A stretch of 64,000 nucleotides of DNA from Boswellia sacra (taxonomy: Eukaryota > Streptophyta > Magnoliopsida > Sapindales > Burseraceae): assembly GCA_013180625.2 (NCBI GenBank), contig SNVD02005050.1:1-64000 (forward strand), in the 5' to 3' direction. Position numbers and translations under genes: made by a program. Shown here in pieces: positions 9,745 through 21,729 of the stretch; the first letter of the stretch is position 1; each line of letters starts with the position of its first letter. The notes under the pieces were generated by a model. The model did not search any database. It was not told the origin of the DNA and was given only the letters and a program-made list of their open reading frames with translations.

Positions 9745-11876
9745 ATGTGTCAACCAGAGGTAAGTTGTGAAATTCTTGTCTTTTCAAGCTAATTAGCTAT
9801 ATGTACATGTACAATATGAAAACTAATTTTAGACCTCTTTCAAATCTATTAAATTGATTTAGTAATTTGTTATACAGAACTCCAAACAATCTTCGAAAAG
9901 GAAAAGGAAAGGAATGTTAAGAAAGGATAGGACTAAGAGTACTAGTATTACATCTAATGTTGACTTAAATCTATTAAACGAAGATTCAAGTGGTTTTACA
10001 TCAGATAGTATCGATAAATCATTTGATGATGGTGTGCCTACTTCTAATATGGAGTCAGAAAAATCTAAAAGGACCAGAGGTCCTACAACGTGTCTTGACA
10101 TAGCAAAAGAGAATGGAATCAAGTTAGAATTACAGGTAAATAGCATTGGCCAGCCTATTGGAAGGAACTCAGAAAAATATTCATCATATTTGGGACATTT
10201 AGGAAATGAGTTGGTGTCCATAAATGTTGATGATTGGAGGGATGTTGACAAAAAGACAAGATGTTAATTTTGGAAGCAATGCAGGTAAACAAATATAAGC
10301 TCATTTTTTTTATGTATTTTCAATTAAAACACTGGTTGTTGTTACTTTTGTAACACTTGAATATTTTTTGTAATTTTTAGCAAAAGTTTAAATTGGAAGG
10401 AATAACAATAAAACGATATACTCTACAAATGGCCAGAAAGAATTGGAGAGCATACAAGTCAAGGTTGTCTAAAAAATAGATAATAAACCAAACCACATTT
10501 CAACTGAAGCATGGGAGACTTTGTTAAGAAAAGGACCTCTAAAGCATTCAAGGTAAGTTATTCTACTTTCTGTTGTAACTTCTTCAAATGTATTATTAAA
10601 TTCTTCAAAATTTTAATTTTGAATATAAAATTGTTATTTATCTTATAGGAAAAAAGTAAAGCTTTCAAGACAATCAGAAAACTACAAGATATGTCATACA
10701 CTAGTAGTCGGATGGGATATGCATGTATCGAAGAAAAGATGGTAAATTCTTCTTAATATCTCTGTAGCAATCTTCAAAATCATCAATTTTCAAAAACAAA
10801 ATATTTATATTCAAAATCTTACAGTAATTAATGAAATCTTTTTTTTTTTAATTAGAAATGGGAAAGTTTACAACTATCCTCAATTACTAGGAAAAATGTT
10901 TTGCTTAAAGGACATACTAAGAAAGATGGTGCTCAATCTAATCCTACAATTCCTGAGTTCAAGGTTTTACCAATTTATTTATGTCATAATTCTTTTGGCC
11001 TATTTTCTTCGTGTCTTTCTTAGTAATAATGTTATTTTTTGTTGCCCTTTCATATTTCATTTAGGAGAGGTATGAGGAAGAAAAAGAATCAAAATCTTTT
11101 AAGAATAAATCAAAATCTATGAAAGATGATTCACTTGCAAAATTTCTTGGCCCTGAGCGACGTGGTCGTGTAAGAGGTTACGGGGCTGGAGTAACCCAAT
11201 CCAAGTTAGAGATGATGACACAACAAACTGAAAAAGGGGTTAAAATGCAAGAAGAGATTGATACATTAAAAGGAACTATGGATCGTATGCAAGGTGCAAT
11301 GGAAGATCAAAAGAAAGTAATAGAAACTTTATTAAGCAAAATGGTAAGCATTTCCAAATATAATATCATAATTATGATTTATCTGATAATATCAAATGTT
11401 ATATATTTATAAATCTTTCTTTCTTTCTTTCTTTTTTAAGAATCAGTTTGTGCCTGAAGGACAAAATGAAGAGCCTCCCACTCAATCTATTTACTCTTGA
11501 TAAGTATAATATAAATAGCGTCTCTTATCAATCATATTTTCATTTTATTTGTACTTAATTTTGAAGACATTTATTTATGCTTGCTTTTGTTTTTCTTTGT
11601 GGTAGAGTCAAAGAGAAAAAGGTAAAATGTGTAAGCTGTTGAATTGGTTAGACTCAAATGAAGTGGTTGCTATTGGTCGTTGGGTTACAAATAATGCTAA
11701 CACAATGGTACATTGTGTTCCTCTTGGAAAAAATGCTTCTAGAGTATGGGTGGATGATGTTAAACAACCTTCAGTATCATTGTAGAGAACAAGTACTGAT
11801 ATGGAAATAATAGAAGATGCTAGAGGAAGTTCAGTTGCTTGGCCAACTGAAGCAATCGTCATGATAGATGACTGCT
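9745..11876 (+). pseudogene. CACTA (En/Spm) element gene, Transposase_24-type protein, multi-exon and broken
   Basis: Proteins of the plant Ptta/En/Spm Transposase_24 type accompany CACTA transposons and probably bind element ends. A short first exon (ATG at 9745, MCQPE) is followed by a GTAAGT donor. Later exons begin after CAG/TAG acceptors at about 9878, 10381, 10650, 10857, 11065, 11442 and 11607. Family landmarks in order are GPTTCLDIAKENGIKLEL (about 10079), LGNELVSINVDDWRDV (about 10201), KAFKTIRKLQDMSYTSSRMG (about 10660), GHTKKDG (about 10910), GPERRGRVRGYGAGVT (11149-11197), a coiled-coil-like stretch (11200-11343), and VAIGRWVTNNANTMVHCVPLG (about 11668). The order and motifs fit the family well. 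Frame breaks occur near 10262 and after RLSKK near 10478, and TAG at 11783-11785 interrupts the last exon. The element's main transposase ORF was not found, so this copy could not move alone. Confidence 0.8.
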
Positions 11877-12529
11877 GATCTTGGTAAGTTTTCTATCCCA
11901 GGTTGAACTTCATTCTTTATATGTTAGTTGTATATAAAAGTGTCTAGAGACTGTTTATGAAAGCAAGGTTCCCAAGTTTTACAATAAAGTTCAATCATAA
12001 TTTTGTTTATAGTAAAATGTCATCCTAGTTTTCTTATAACAAGTTTGTCCTTTACTCTACCAATCTTATTATTCTAAGAATGCCTATTAAGGTATTATTT
12101 CTAATGAATTTTTCAAATGTTATGTACAGTTGATGATAAGAAGTGGATGGAGGTATATGTGCCATAGATTACTTTTTGGATATAGCCAATGCAATGTGCA
12201 TATGCCATAGGTCTTATTGGACTTGAAACAAAGAAGCTAACAAATTTTTTAGAACTCTAGCTTTTGACTTGGATACAAGTTGTTACAGTAAGCTCTTTGT
12301 TTAGATATCACTCTTTAGGTAAGATGGACTATATGCAAACAAAGTTGTAGTTGAATGTTGATTACGCACTTTCAGTACTAGATTTATATGTGATGACTTT
12401 TACTTGGGCAATATATGAGTGAATGTGCCCATTATGATTGATAAATATTTAATTATTATGTACATATTGGTAAATAACTGAAAATTTGTAACTTTGAAGA
12501 AGTTATATAGTATTATCATTGAAATGTCC
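11877..12529. other. 3' flank of the CACTA gene
   Basis: No coding signal was seen. The sequence is AT-rich and leads into the subterminal repeats. Confidence 0.5.
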
Positions 12530-13062
12530 AATTGTATTAAATCACAAATTTTACAATAACGAAAAATGCTATGAAATAAATTAAAAAATTATATTATAAC
12601 GTTTTTTTAGTGTTATAAGATATATTTTATATTTTATAGCAATTTATGAAGTCATGGATATGGTAGCAATTATAACATTCATATGCAAGTTATGATTTTA
12701 TAGCATTCATGAATGTTATGTAAACATTGAAAATTGAAAATAAATTATAGCATTATGAAAATGCTAAGAATTTTATAGCACTCATGAATGTTATGTAAAC
12801 ATTGGAAATTAAAAATAAATGATAGCATTCATGAATGTTATGCAAACGTTGAATATTCAAAATAAATTTTAGCATTTTGAGAATGTTATAAATACAACTT
12901 ATAGATAACATTTTTCAAGTATTGTTTCAAGTATATGAAATGCTATTGTTTTATAACATTTTTTATGGATGCTATAGAAAAAGCATAGCATGGGCAGTTA
13001 TAACATTCAGAAAATGCTATGAAAACACTACAATAGCATTTATGGCACGCTATGGAATCTCA
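12530..13062. repeat. CACTA subterminal repeats
   Basis: Short, often palindromic units such as TAGCATTCATGAATGTTATG and GCATTTTGAGAATGTTATAA recur about ten times in both orientations. Dense repeats of this kind next to a terminal inverted repeat are the transposase-binding region of CACTA elements. Confidence 0.75.
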
Positions 13063-13076
13063 CTTTTGTTGTAGTG
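13063..13076 (-). repeat. CACTA terminal inverted repeat
   Basis: CTTTTGTTGTAGTG on the plus strand is CACTACAACAAAAG on the minus strand, the classic 3' terminus of plant CACTA elements. A 3-bp target duplication (perhaps CCC, next on the right) cannot be checked without the other end. Confidence 0.85.
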
Positions 13077-13082
13077 CCCTTT

Positions 13083-14345
13083 TCTAGCCATCCACTTCTT
13101 GGCAAATGAGCTTGATGTCGTAGGCTTCTCCTTGACGGGTGTAACTTCAACTTCTCCTTCTTCTTCTTCTTAGGGCTTCTCTTCTTCTTGGTCATTGAGG
13201 TTCACAAGTTTGGGTTCTAAACTTCACTTGAACCCTTTCACTGCAATGTTGGCCCATCCACCTTTCTTGGTGTGAATTTTGGCTGCCAAAGGAACGGGCT
13301 CATCTTCCACCCTCTCAATGATCTCCTCGGGCTCTTATTCTCCGAGCTTCCTAGCCTTGGGCTTCTTTGTCGAGGCCACTTCACCACTCATGTAATGCTT
13401 CAGCCTTTGTCTATTGACCTTGAATTTACTTTTACCCAAATGTTTGATTTCCACTACTCCATATGAAAAAACCTTAACTACTATGAAAGGACCAGACCAG
13501 CTTGATTTGTGCTTTACTGGAGATAACTGCAATCGAGAGTTGTACAAAAGTACATATTGACCAAGTGAGAAAGTTTTTCGAATAATCTACTTCTCATGTC
13601 ATGCCTTGGTCCTCTCTTTATAGATCTTTGCATTCTCATAGGCCTCATTAGGAAATACTTCCATCTTATTTAATTACAACAATTGTTTCACCAATTTTTT
13701 GTAAATCCATGCTCAGTAGCATCATTGCCCAATAAGCTCTATGCTCGAACTGAACGGGTAGGTGACATGCCTTTCCAAATACTACCTATAGGGAAACATT
13801 CCAATTAGTGTCTTGAAAATGGTATGATATGCCCTTCATGCATCATCCAACTTTCTTGCCCAATATTTCCTCAATTTTGCGACTGTCTTTTCAAGAATTC
13901 TCGGATTGGAGATCTTTGCTTGCCCATTACTTTGTGGATGGTAGGTAAGAGCTTTCCTATGATTCACACTATACTTAAACAGAAGGGCTGTGAATTGTTT
14001 GTGCCTTTATTACTTATTATAGCCCTTGGCGTACCAAACCTTGTAAAAATGTGCTCTCTTAGGAAGTTAAGCACTACCTTACCATCATTAGTCAGTGTTG
14101 CCACTGCCTCAACCCATTTAGACACATAATCCACTGCCAAAAGAATGTATTTGTTGCAGGAGAATGGAAATGGTCTTATAAAATCGATGCCCCATACATC
14201 AAACAACTCTACTTCTAGCATATTCTTCAATGGCATTTCATTTCATCTAGAAATATTGCCCGTTCATTGATGCCTATCACAATTGGCAACAAACTTATGA
14301 GTGTCCTTAAATAGAATAGGCCAAAAGAAACTTGATTGAAGAACT
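13083..14345 (-). pseudogene. Ty3/gypsy integrase and C-terminal tail (minus strand, decayed)
   Basis: Read on the minus strand, a degraded H2C2 zinc segment (about 14345-14250) leads to an integrase core at 14236-13964. That core has [24 protein letters not shown] and [12 protein letters not shown]. The second catalytic acidic position reads N instead of D. The frame is then interrupted. A post-integrase piece at 13547-13335 (LSPVKHKSSWSGPFIVVKVF) is the usual C-terminal DNA-binding tail. The coding remnants run up to the CACTA terminus at 13076. Catalytic change plus frame breaks make this inactive. Confidence 0.8.
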
Positions 14346-14525
14346 TTTACTGTTGTCCATTGTCCTCCAAAGTGACCTCAACACTTTAGTGTATGGTAGT
14401 GCTTTAGAATATCTTCCATCTCATCATTCAGTACACATCTTTGTTTTAACTTGATCTGCACAATGTCTAAAGAGAGTGGGATCTTCCCAATAATAATGCT
14501 TGACATCAACAAACAATTTCTTTTT

Positions 14526-15074
14526 CTATTGATAGGAGAATTCCGGTAGAATGATCTTTGTTACAAGAAAATTAACAAAATTTGCAAACCATGGAAGAGT
14601 TTTGTTAGAAGATACAGTAGAGAGTTCTTCACCTAGAAAGTTATCATCAATGGGTTGAATGCACTCTTCTTGTTCTTCCAGTAGTTCTAACTGAGAGAGA
14701 TGATCAACCACCAAATTCTCTATGCCTTTCTTGTCCCTAATGTCTAAATCAAAGTCTTGCAGTAACAGCATCTAGCAAATGAGCCTAGGCTTTACAGCTT
14801 TCTTGGTCATAAAATACTTGATAGCAGAATGATCAATGAATATAATTACCTTATTACCAATCAAATATGGCCTAAACTTATCAAAGGCAAATACAAAAGC
14901 ACGAAACTCTTTTTTAGTTGTGGCATAATTATGTTTAGCATTATTAAGGGTGCGACTAGCATAATATATGGCATTAAAAATCTTGTTTCGTCGTTGCCTA
15001 AGCACTACACCCACTACATGGTCACTTGCATCACGCATTAGCTTAAAAGCTAGCTCCCAATCTGGTGCTACCAC
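14526..15074 (-). pseudogene. Ty3/gypsy RNase H domain (minus strand)
   Basis: On the minus strand 15074-14772 reads DWELAFKLMRDASDHVVGVV, RTLNNAKHNYATTKKEF and IIFIDHSAIKYFM, the order of the gypsy RNase H domain that removes the RNA template. The downstream piece 14771-14526 (LLLQDFDLDIRDKKGIENLV, DHLSQLE) is the link to integrase. A stop codon separates the two pieces. It follows the RT piece directly, as expected in gypsy pol. Confidence 0.85.
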
Positions 15075-15081
15075 AATAGGG

Positions 15082-15964
15082 CTATTTCAACTTTGCTTTT
15101 AAGGTATGAAAAGCCTGCAAACAGCCTTGATCAAAGACAAACGGGTTATTTTGCATAAGTAAATTTGAAAGTGGTTTGGAAATCTTAAAGAAATCCTTAA
15201 TGAACCTCTTATAGAAACTCGAATGGCCCAAAATACCTCTAATCTCGTTTCTAGATGTTGGTGGTGGTAGTTTCTCAATTGTTTCTATTTTTGCCCTATC
15301 AACATCAATAACTATAGATGATATCTTATGGCCCAAAACTATCCCCTCCTTGACCATGAAATGACTATTTTTTTTCCAATTTAGACCCAAGTTTATTTCA
15401 TCACTTCTCTTAAGAAATAACTTTAAGAATCAGGTTTTCTAAGCATCGATCAAAAGCTTCCCCAAAAACAGAAAAGTCATCCATGAAAACTTCAATACTC
15501 TTTTTTATCATGTCAGAAAATATGGCCATTATGCATCCTTGAAATGTGGCTAGAATATTGCACAACCCCAAGGGCATTCTTCTAAAGGCAAATGTTTCAC
15601 AGAGGTAGGTGAAAGTGGTCTTCTCTTGGTCTTTAGGTGCTATGATAATTTGATTGTATTCAAAATAATCATTCAAGAAATAATAGAATTCATGTCCAGC
15701 CAACCTATCTAGAATTTGATCAACAAAGGGTAAAAGGAAGTAGTCTTTCCTAGTGGTTTTGTTTAACTTTCTATAATTTGTGCAAATACGCCATCTAGTG
15801 AACGTGTGAGTTGAGATTAACTCGTTATTCTCATTCTTTATAATAATCATCCCTCCCTTTTTAGGTACTACTTGTACTAGACTAACCCATGAGCTATCTG
15901 ATATGGGGTAGATTACCCCAACATCTAGCCACTTTGACATCTCATCTCTCACTACCTCTTTCAT
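15082..15964 (-). pseudogene. Ty3/gypsy reverse transcriptase (minus strand)
   Basis: On the minus strand 15964-15410 carries RT motifs: KEVVRDEMSKWLDVGVIYPI, WRICTNYRKLNKTTRKD, and the catalytic VFMDDFSVFG. The first catalytic block reads YFLNDYFEYNQI, where the family usually has D followed by G, so one essential acidic residue appears changed. A frame break near 15400 leads to 15390-15082 (VLGHKISSIVIDVDRAKIE, GHSSFYKRFIKDFFKI), the thumb and connection region. Order and spacing match gypsy pol. Confidence 0.88.
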
Positions 15965-16269
15965 GGTGGGGTTTAGCCTTCTTTTTGCATCAATTGATGG
16001 CTTACGATTCTCTTACATGATAATTCTATGGATGCACATGGAAGGGCTAATTCATCTCAAATCGGAGATAGACTACCCTATAGCGATTTTATGTTCTCTC
16101 AACACTCTTAATAATTTTTCTTCTTCTACACTAGTCAACTTAGATGACATAATAACTAGAAGTGTAGATGACTCCCCAAGGTAAGCATATCTAAGATGGC
16201 TATTTAACTATTCAATTACATCACATTCGTCAAATTCATCAAGCAAACTAGAACATGCCAAATTAGCTT

Positions 16270-16760
16270 CTAATGCATCCAAACGTCAATTTTTTGTTTT
16301 AATACCATATAACTCACCGCATCAATTTGGCAACAATTTTCAATGTCATCCGGATATTTCATGGCATTAAAAATATTAAATATTATTTGTTCCTCTTGTA
16401 TGTGCAATCTCAATTCACCTTTTTGGAAATCAATTAATGCTCTACCAGTTGCCAAAAATAATCTACCCAAAATAATAGGTATGTCCTTGTCCTTCTCCAT
16501 ATCAAGCATAATGAAATCTGCTCGAAAGATGAATTTGTCTACTTTAACCAGCACATCTTCAGTCACTCCTCTTGGATACTTAATAGATCAATCTGCCAAC
16601 TACACTATAATGGGTTGTGCCTCACCTAGACCAAGCTTCCTGCAAACAGATAAAGGCATTCGATTATGCTTGCACCCAAATCACATAATGCATTAGTAAA
16701 GAAATATTCACCAATAGAACAAGGAATAGAAAAACTTCGTAGATCTTTAAGCTTTGGTGG
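16270..16760 (-). pseudogene. Ty3/gypsy aspartic protease region (minus strand)
   Basis: On the minus strand near 16700-16670 the frame contains NALCDLGASI, the protease active-site segment with the catalytic aspartate. Farther on, 16566-16270 reads KFIFRADFIMLDMEKDKDIP and IILGRLFLATGRALID, the flap-to-C-terminal part typical of plant gypsy proteases. A stop lies between the two pieces. The enzyme would have cut the gag-pol polyprotein. Confidence 0.8.
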
Positions 16761-16799
16761 CAACTTATTTTGCTATATAGCATCGCACTCTTCAATTAA

Positions 16800-18440
16800 T
16801 GCTACGGTCTCATAGCCTTTTAGCCTCCTCTTCTTTTAGAGTATGGAGGAAATATGGCCAAGGAGAGTACTCTAAGAAGATTAGATTCAAAAAGGTGGCT
16901 GAGCGGGAGAAAGTCGTCTTTCATAAACTTTACATAATGTGGCAATCGCTCTAAGGCCTTAGCAAAAGGGATATTGATATGTAATTTCTTGAAGACCTCC
17001 AAAAACTTAGAGAATTTCTTGTCAAGCTTACTCTTTTGTAGCCTTTGAGGAAAAGAAACTTTATGCACTGGTTCGTGAATAGGCAATGGTGTGGTTTGAA
17101 CTTTTTCATCAACAGTCTTCAATATTGGTGGTATAGGGTGACAATTGATTCGTCTTCTTCCTTCTCCCTTGGTTGCTTAACTTTCCTAGGCTCTTCCAAT
17201 TCCTTACCACTCCTTAAGGTAATAGCTTTGTAATGCTCTGTCGGGTTCACTTCAGTAGTTCTAGGAAAATTACCTTGTATTCTTCCACCCATCATATTGG
17301 CTAACTGACTAACTTGAGTTTCAGTTGCGAATTGATCAATTCTTTTCATGAAGCAAGTTTTGGTTGTTGATAGTTGGACCAAACCTTCTTCTAGGGATGG
17401 TTTCTTTTCTTGTTAAGGTGGTTGTTAAGGAGGTTTCATGGTGTTTTGGTTAGCCTAAGAGAAATTTGGATGGTTTCTTTAACCTAGGTTACAGATATTA
17501 CTATAAGGGTTATTCCTAGGTCGGTTGTAATCAACATGACTAGCTTGCTCAGCTTGTCTAAGAATAGGTTCCCTTCGTCACACCTATCATTAGGATGGTT
17601 ACCTTGACAATGTCCACACACACCTATTGGCATATGAATGGCATTAGCTAACATAGTGTGATTTTGTAGTTGTTTATACAAGGCAGCCATTTGTGCTTTT
17701 AAGGAATCAATCTCATCTAAAATGTGAACCCTAGTTGTCCTTTTTGATGTAGTTCTTTCACCACTCTAATGGTAGTTGTTCATAGCCATCTCTTCAATCA
17801 AATCATATGTCTCATCTTGTGTTTTCTTCATAAAAGTTCCTCCAGAAGCTGCATCTATCAAAGTCCTTGTCGAATGTCCCAAACCGTTGTAGAATGTTTG
17901 TACTTGCATCCATTTGGCTAAACCGTGATGAGGACATTTTCTGAGCAAATCCTTAAACCTCTCGTATGCATCGTATAAAGATTCTCAATTATATTTTGCA
18001 AAGTTGGAGATCTCTACTCGTAACTTGACTGTCTTCGATGGTGGAAAAAATTTTGCAAGGAATTTCTAAGCCAAATCCTCCTAAGTAGTGATAGAACATG
18101 TAGGCAAAGAATTCAACTAACTCTTAGCTCTATCGCTCAATGGAAAAGGAAGCAAACACAGTCTAATACATCATTAGAGGCTCCACGAAACTTGAATGTG
18201 TCACAAATTTCAATAAAATTAGTAATATGAGTATGAGGATCCTCATTAGGTAATCCACAAATTGGAGATGATTGAATCATCTACAAGGTAGTTGGCTTGA
18301 TCTCAAAGGTGTTTGCTTGAATGGTTAGCTTCCTTATTTCTTGATGAATTCCCATCACCATAGGGAGAGTGTAATCCATAAGTATTGCATTGGCTGCAGC
18401 TACAGCTCCTTCTTCGTTTCCTTCCATATTGTCAGTCATC
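16800..18440 (-). pseudogene. Ty3/gypsy gag (minus strand, many stops)
   Basis: A start codon on the minus strand at about 18440 opens MTDNMEGNEEGAVAAANAIL. Further readable pieces include ICGLPNEDPHTHITNFIEIC, FAKYN..LYDAYERFKDLLRKCPHHGL (about 18000-17925) and FYNGLGHSTRTLIDAASGGT, all typical of Athila/Tat-like gag. A zinc-knuckle remnant CGHCQGNHPNDRC lies near 17610-17570. Many stops and frame changes interrupt it. Downstream pieces (17382-17119, 17122-16820) link gag to protease. This protein would have formed the virus-like particle. Confidence 0.8.
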
Positions 18441-18641
18441 ACGATTGTTTGTTTAGAATTTTCACGCTTTTCCTTTCAATTCTTTTGACAGGTTTATTCT
18501 ATCTCGGAATCCAATGGCAATACGTCTCGGTCTCAAAACTTTGGCATGCAATCGGTAATATCAAAACTAGCAAAACTTAAGTAAAACAGATTAAAGTTTA
18601 AACTAAAACCGAGTTATTTAGTTTAATAATAATAAAAATAA

Positions 18642-18661
18642 TCCCCGGCAATGGTGCCAAA
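18642..18661 (-). other. Primer-binding site of the minus-strand gypsy element
   Basis: On the minus strand TTGGCACCATTGCCGGGGAT follows the LTR end. It resembles the TGGCGCCGTTGCCGGGGA site known from Athila/Calypso-type elements, with two changes in the first half. It fixes the orientation and the LTR edge. Confidence 0.8.
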
Positions 18662-18663
18662 AA

Positions 18664-19921
18664 TGTGTTATGCAAAAATCCGCATGTGCATAGAATTGTA
18701 ACAAGTAATATAATGATGAATGAGTATCGTTCCCATAAGGATTGATTATTGACTACCAAACTTAATCTAGCTCTGATTTTATTGGAGTGATTAAATTTTT
18801 ATAGCAAATTTAAAAGAATTAGCTAACTAAATAACTAGATAAAAATTAACGCAAATAACCATTGTTTAAACTACATTGAGAAGAATCCAATGAATTAAGC
18901 TCTAGGGTATCAGGTTTCACGTAAGTTATCAACTCTATTATTTCAAGTCAATGTAATTAAGGTTTAACATATTGTTGACAACCAATTTCTCTAAAATATT
19001 TATTATTCTTTCTCAAGCAATAACAATGTATAATTATAGAGAGAATAACATCTCTGTCTCATCTAACAACTTATAATTATCCATTAAGCAAAGAAATCAT
19101 ATATAGTTGCACAAATCACAATCGTATTTCTATCGCAAGTGAATTTATGGCAAATTATTCAAGAACTAATACAAATCAACTTCTCAATCTAATGTATATC
19201 TTAATTCATGCAATAGTTGGCCAGACAATCACAAGCATTAAGCATATGAATAATTCACTCAACAAGAATTGAATAAACATCAATATATTGAATTGAATAA
19301 TTAGAGTATCAAACTTGGCTACATCCTAACCCTAGAAAAAGAAATTTAGTTCATAATGTAAAGAGAAACAACACAAAATCAAATTGAAATCACTGAGTAC
19401 AAAGAGGGAAGAAAGAACTAGAAATTTTGAAGTTTCCTTGAAGATTCAATATCGATTTGCGCCTCCAAGAGTTGTAGTCCAATTTCTTGGCCTCTAATGA
19501 CATCTCTCTAACCTAGAGAAGACCTAAAATATGCTTATTTATATTATTTACGATAGGGGATCCGAATCGTAACTGAAATAGGACTTCTAAATTTTTCTAG
19601 ATTCGCACTTGCACAGGAGCGTAGCTGTAGTTGCGTAGGAGCGCAAAGTCTCAGATTCTTGACATATTTTTCATGATCTTGTGCTGCTGCGCCACTCTTC
19701 TTGCCCTGGCATACCAATTCTCTAGTTCTAAAATCTTGAATTTTCCTTCTTCAAGCCCTTTAAACTCCTATTTTTGTTGTGCTTTATTACGGACCAAATT
19801 TAATTCCAAAAGTCTATAATTAACCTTATTAACTCATTATTTTCCTCTTATTTTACTAATAAGCTAATCACAAATTAAATATAAGGTTATTAAATTAGTG
19901 AATAAAATTCAACTAACAACA
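18664..19921 (-). repeat. 5' LTR of the minus-strand gypsy element
   Basis: On the minus strand the LTR begins TGTTGTTAGTTGAATTTT (from 19921) and ends TTTTGCATAACACA (18664), about 1258 bp, with the primer-binding site next to it. The matching 3' LTR is absent from the window, because the left side of the element meets a CACTA terminus at 13076. Confidence 0.75.
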
Positions 19922-20189
19922 CCGCTTAACATCATTAACTATTTTGTTATAATTAAATTTATGTCACTTGAGATAATAATTTAGGATGAAAAATATTATT
20001 ATTTTGTAGTTATTTTTTATGAAGACTATCCTATTTTCTTAAAACCATTTATATGCAAATATATATATGTGTATATATATTCGCATTATTTTCTCTTCAC
20101 CTTGCTGGCTCCACATTTTTTTCCAGCAAAAATACAAAAAGTTACCTTTTTGTAAACTAAATATTTTCTTAATATCCTTTAAATTTTCG

Positions 20190-20870
20190 GTTAACATTTT
20201 CAGCTAAATATTTGAAATAATTTTCATGTTAATTATAAATATTTACTGATGCTTTTCGCAATATGTTGCATAGCTGGATATATACACATATATGCAATAA
20301 ATAAAATTATTGTTCAATGGACACGCAGAGCAAAATGGTAGGTGGGCATGTAAATTTCCCAGAGGTTTAACTTGATAGGTTACATATAATCTCCCATATT
20401 TGGTCGCATATTCATCATGTGACGCAATACAAGTTGTTAAGTATGAAAGCAAAACTTAACTAATCCTACTTTAATTTATCGAAAGTAGTTAGCAAGCCCC
20501 AGCTGATGCATATCTAACAATAATTATTCGTATGATACCAAAATAATTTGAGCTTTCCACTAAAATATTTCAAGTACATTTGTCCTTTCCGCACACAATA
20601 TTATAATGAAAGTACATTAGATAAATTTTTTTCGACATTATGATGGATCTGGTAGATTAAGAAGAAATAAAGAAAGACCAATGACTAGCTATTACTATGA
20701 TGAGATCGGATAAAAGATTAAGTCAGAAGGATGGAGAATTAAATAAATGGTTTTTGCGATGACTTCTCGTAACATTTATAGTCTTCGTCTGCTTTAAATA
20801 ATCTTTCATGATATGAAGAAATGCATGAAATGTATCAAATAAATTTATGTCCTATATTTATTAAACATAT
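20190..20870 (+). repeat. Upstream copy of a diverged duplication (unit A)
   Basis: Segments here recur in the same order at 21730-22395, just before the CYP79 gene. Examples are ATTTACTGATGCTTTTCGC (20242), GGTAGGTGGGCATGTAAATT (about 20338), GGATGGAGAATTAAATAAAT (about 20730) and AAATAATCTTTCATGATAT (about 20796). Similarity by eye is about 75-80 percent with indels. No P450 coding sequence follows this copy. Confidence 0.75.
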
Positions 20871-21729
20871 AGTATATATCTCTATATTATAAGTGGATGT
20901 TCCACGTGAAATCGTCCTTCCTTTTTGGTACTTATTATCTTCGCAGGTATATAACTTTTAGCAAAAGATATTAATGTTAAATATCCTAGCTTTCTGTTTT
21001 AAATCATACATTAATCGGAAGTAAGATATTATTAATTTAAAGTTACAATATCACTTATTATATTCTTATATCATTTACTCAATAATTTATAATTAAATTA
21101 ATCAACATCACTCGTGATAAAAACTTAGAATAGGTATGCATCATTTCTTTGTAACTTCTTTTTGACTATCATAATTTTTTAAAATTATATATATGCAAAA
21201 AAAAGAAAAATCTCTTACGTTGACACACACACACTCTCTCTCTCTCTCTCAATTCACGTGTGAAAATACCAAAACTACCTTCTGTTTTCCTAATAAAAAT
21301 GCTATCTTCTACATATTGTAACTCCTATCGATAAATTTTAATTGACTTTTCAAGAAGCTAAAAATAAAAATTGTTTAGTTTTTCTATTTTGGAAATATAC
21401 GCCATAATAGTTTCATTTCTACACACACACATGTCTCTTTCTATTGGTCATAGATATTAATATTTTTAGGATTAATAATTATAACTTTGTTCCCATGTTT
21501 ATTTTACACTATCTAATTGCGAAAAATTAAAAAATTAGTTTGCGACTTCCCATCTTTTCAATGTAAATACTTTTAGTAAATAATTAAATATTTTTTTTAT
21601 AAATATAAATTTGAATGCTAAGATTTTGTATATACTCGAAAATTAGTTTATGTTTCTGCCCCCCTAAACCTTCTTCTTTTTTTTTCGCTGCCCATGAAGG
21701 TTTTGGAAAACCTTCGTCAAGTCTAATTT
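20871..21729. other. Intergenic between the two duplicated units
   Basis: AT-rich, no gene seen. A compound microsatellite (AC)n(TC)n lies at 21222-21250. Confidence 0.5.
21222..21250. repeat. (AC)n(TC)n compound microsatellite
   Basis: About six AC units followed directly by about nine TC units. Confidence 0.95.

Larger units (their letters stand above)
9745..13076 (+). mobile_element. CACTA (En/Spm) transposon, 3' portion
   Basis: The element comprises the Transposase_24-type gene, subterminal repeats, and a terminal repeat at 13063-13076 that reads CACTACAACAAAAG on the minus strand. The 5' terminus was not located, so the left limit is only the first recognised exon. Immediately right of the terminus the sequence becomes minus-strand gypsy pol, so the transposon end abuts or sits in that retrotransposon. 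Confidence 0.75.
13083..19921 (-). mobile_element. Ty3/gypsy retrotransposon, Athila/Tat-like, lacking its 3' LTR in the window
   Basis: Domain order on the minus strand is LTR, PBS, gag, protease, RT, RNase H, integrase. This is the gypsy order, with integrase last. Many stops show it is old. The 3' end is missing or displaced at the CACTA terminus. Confidence 0.85.
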
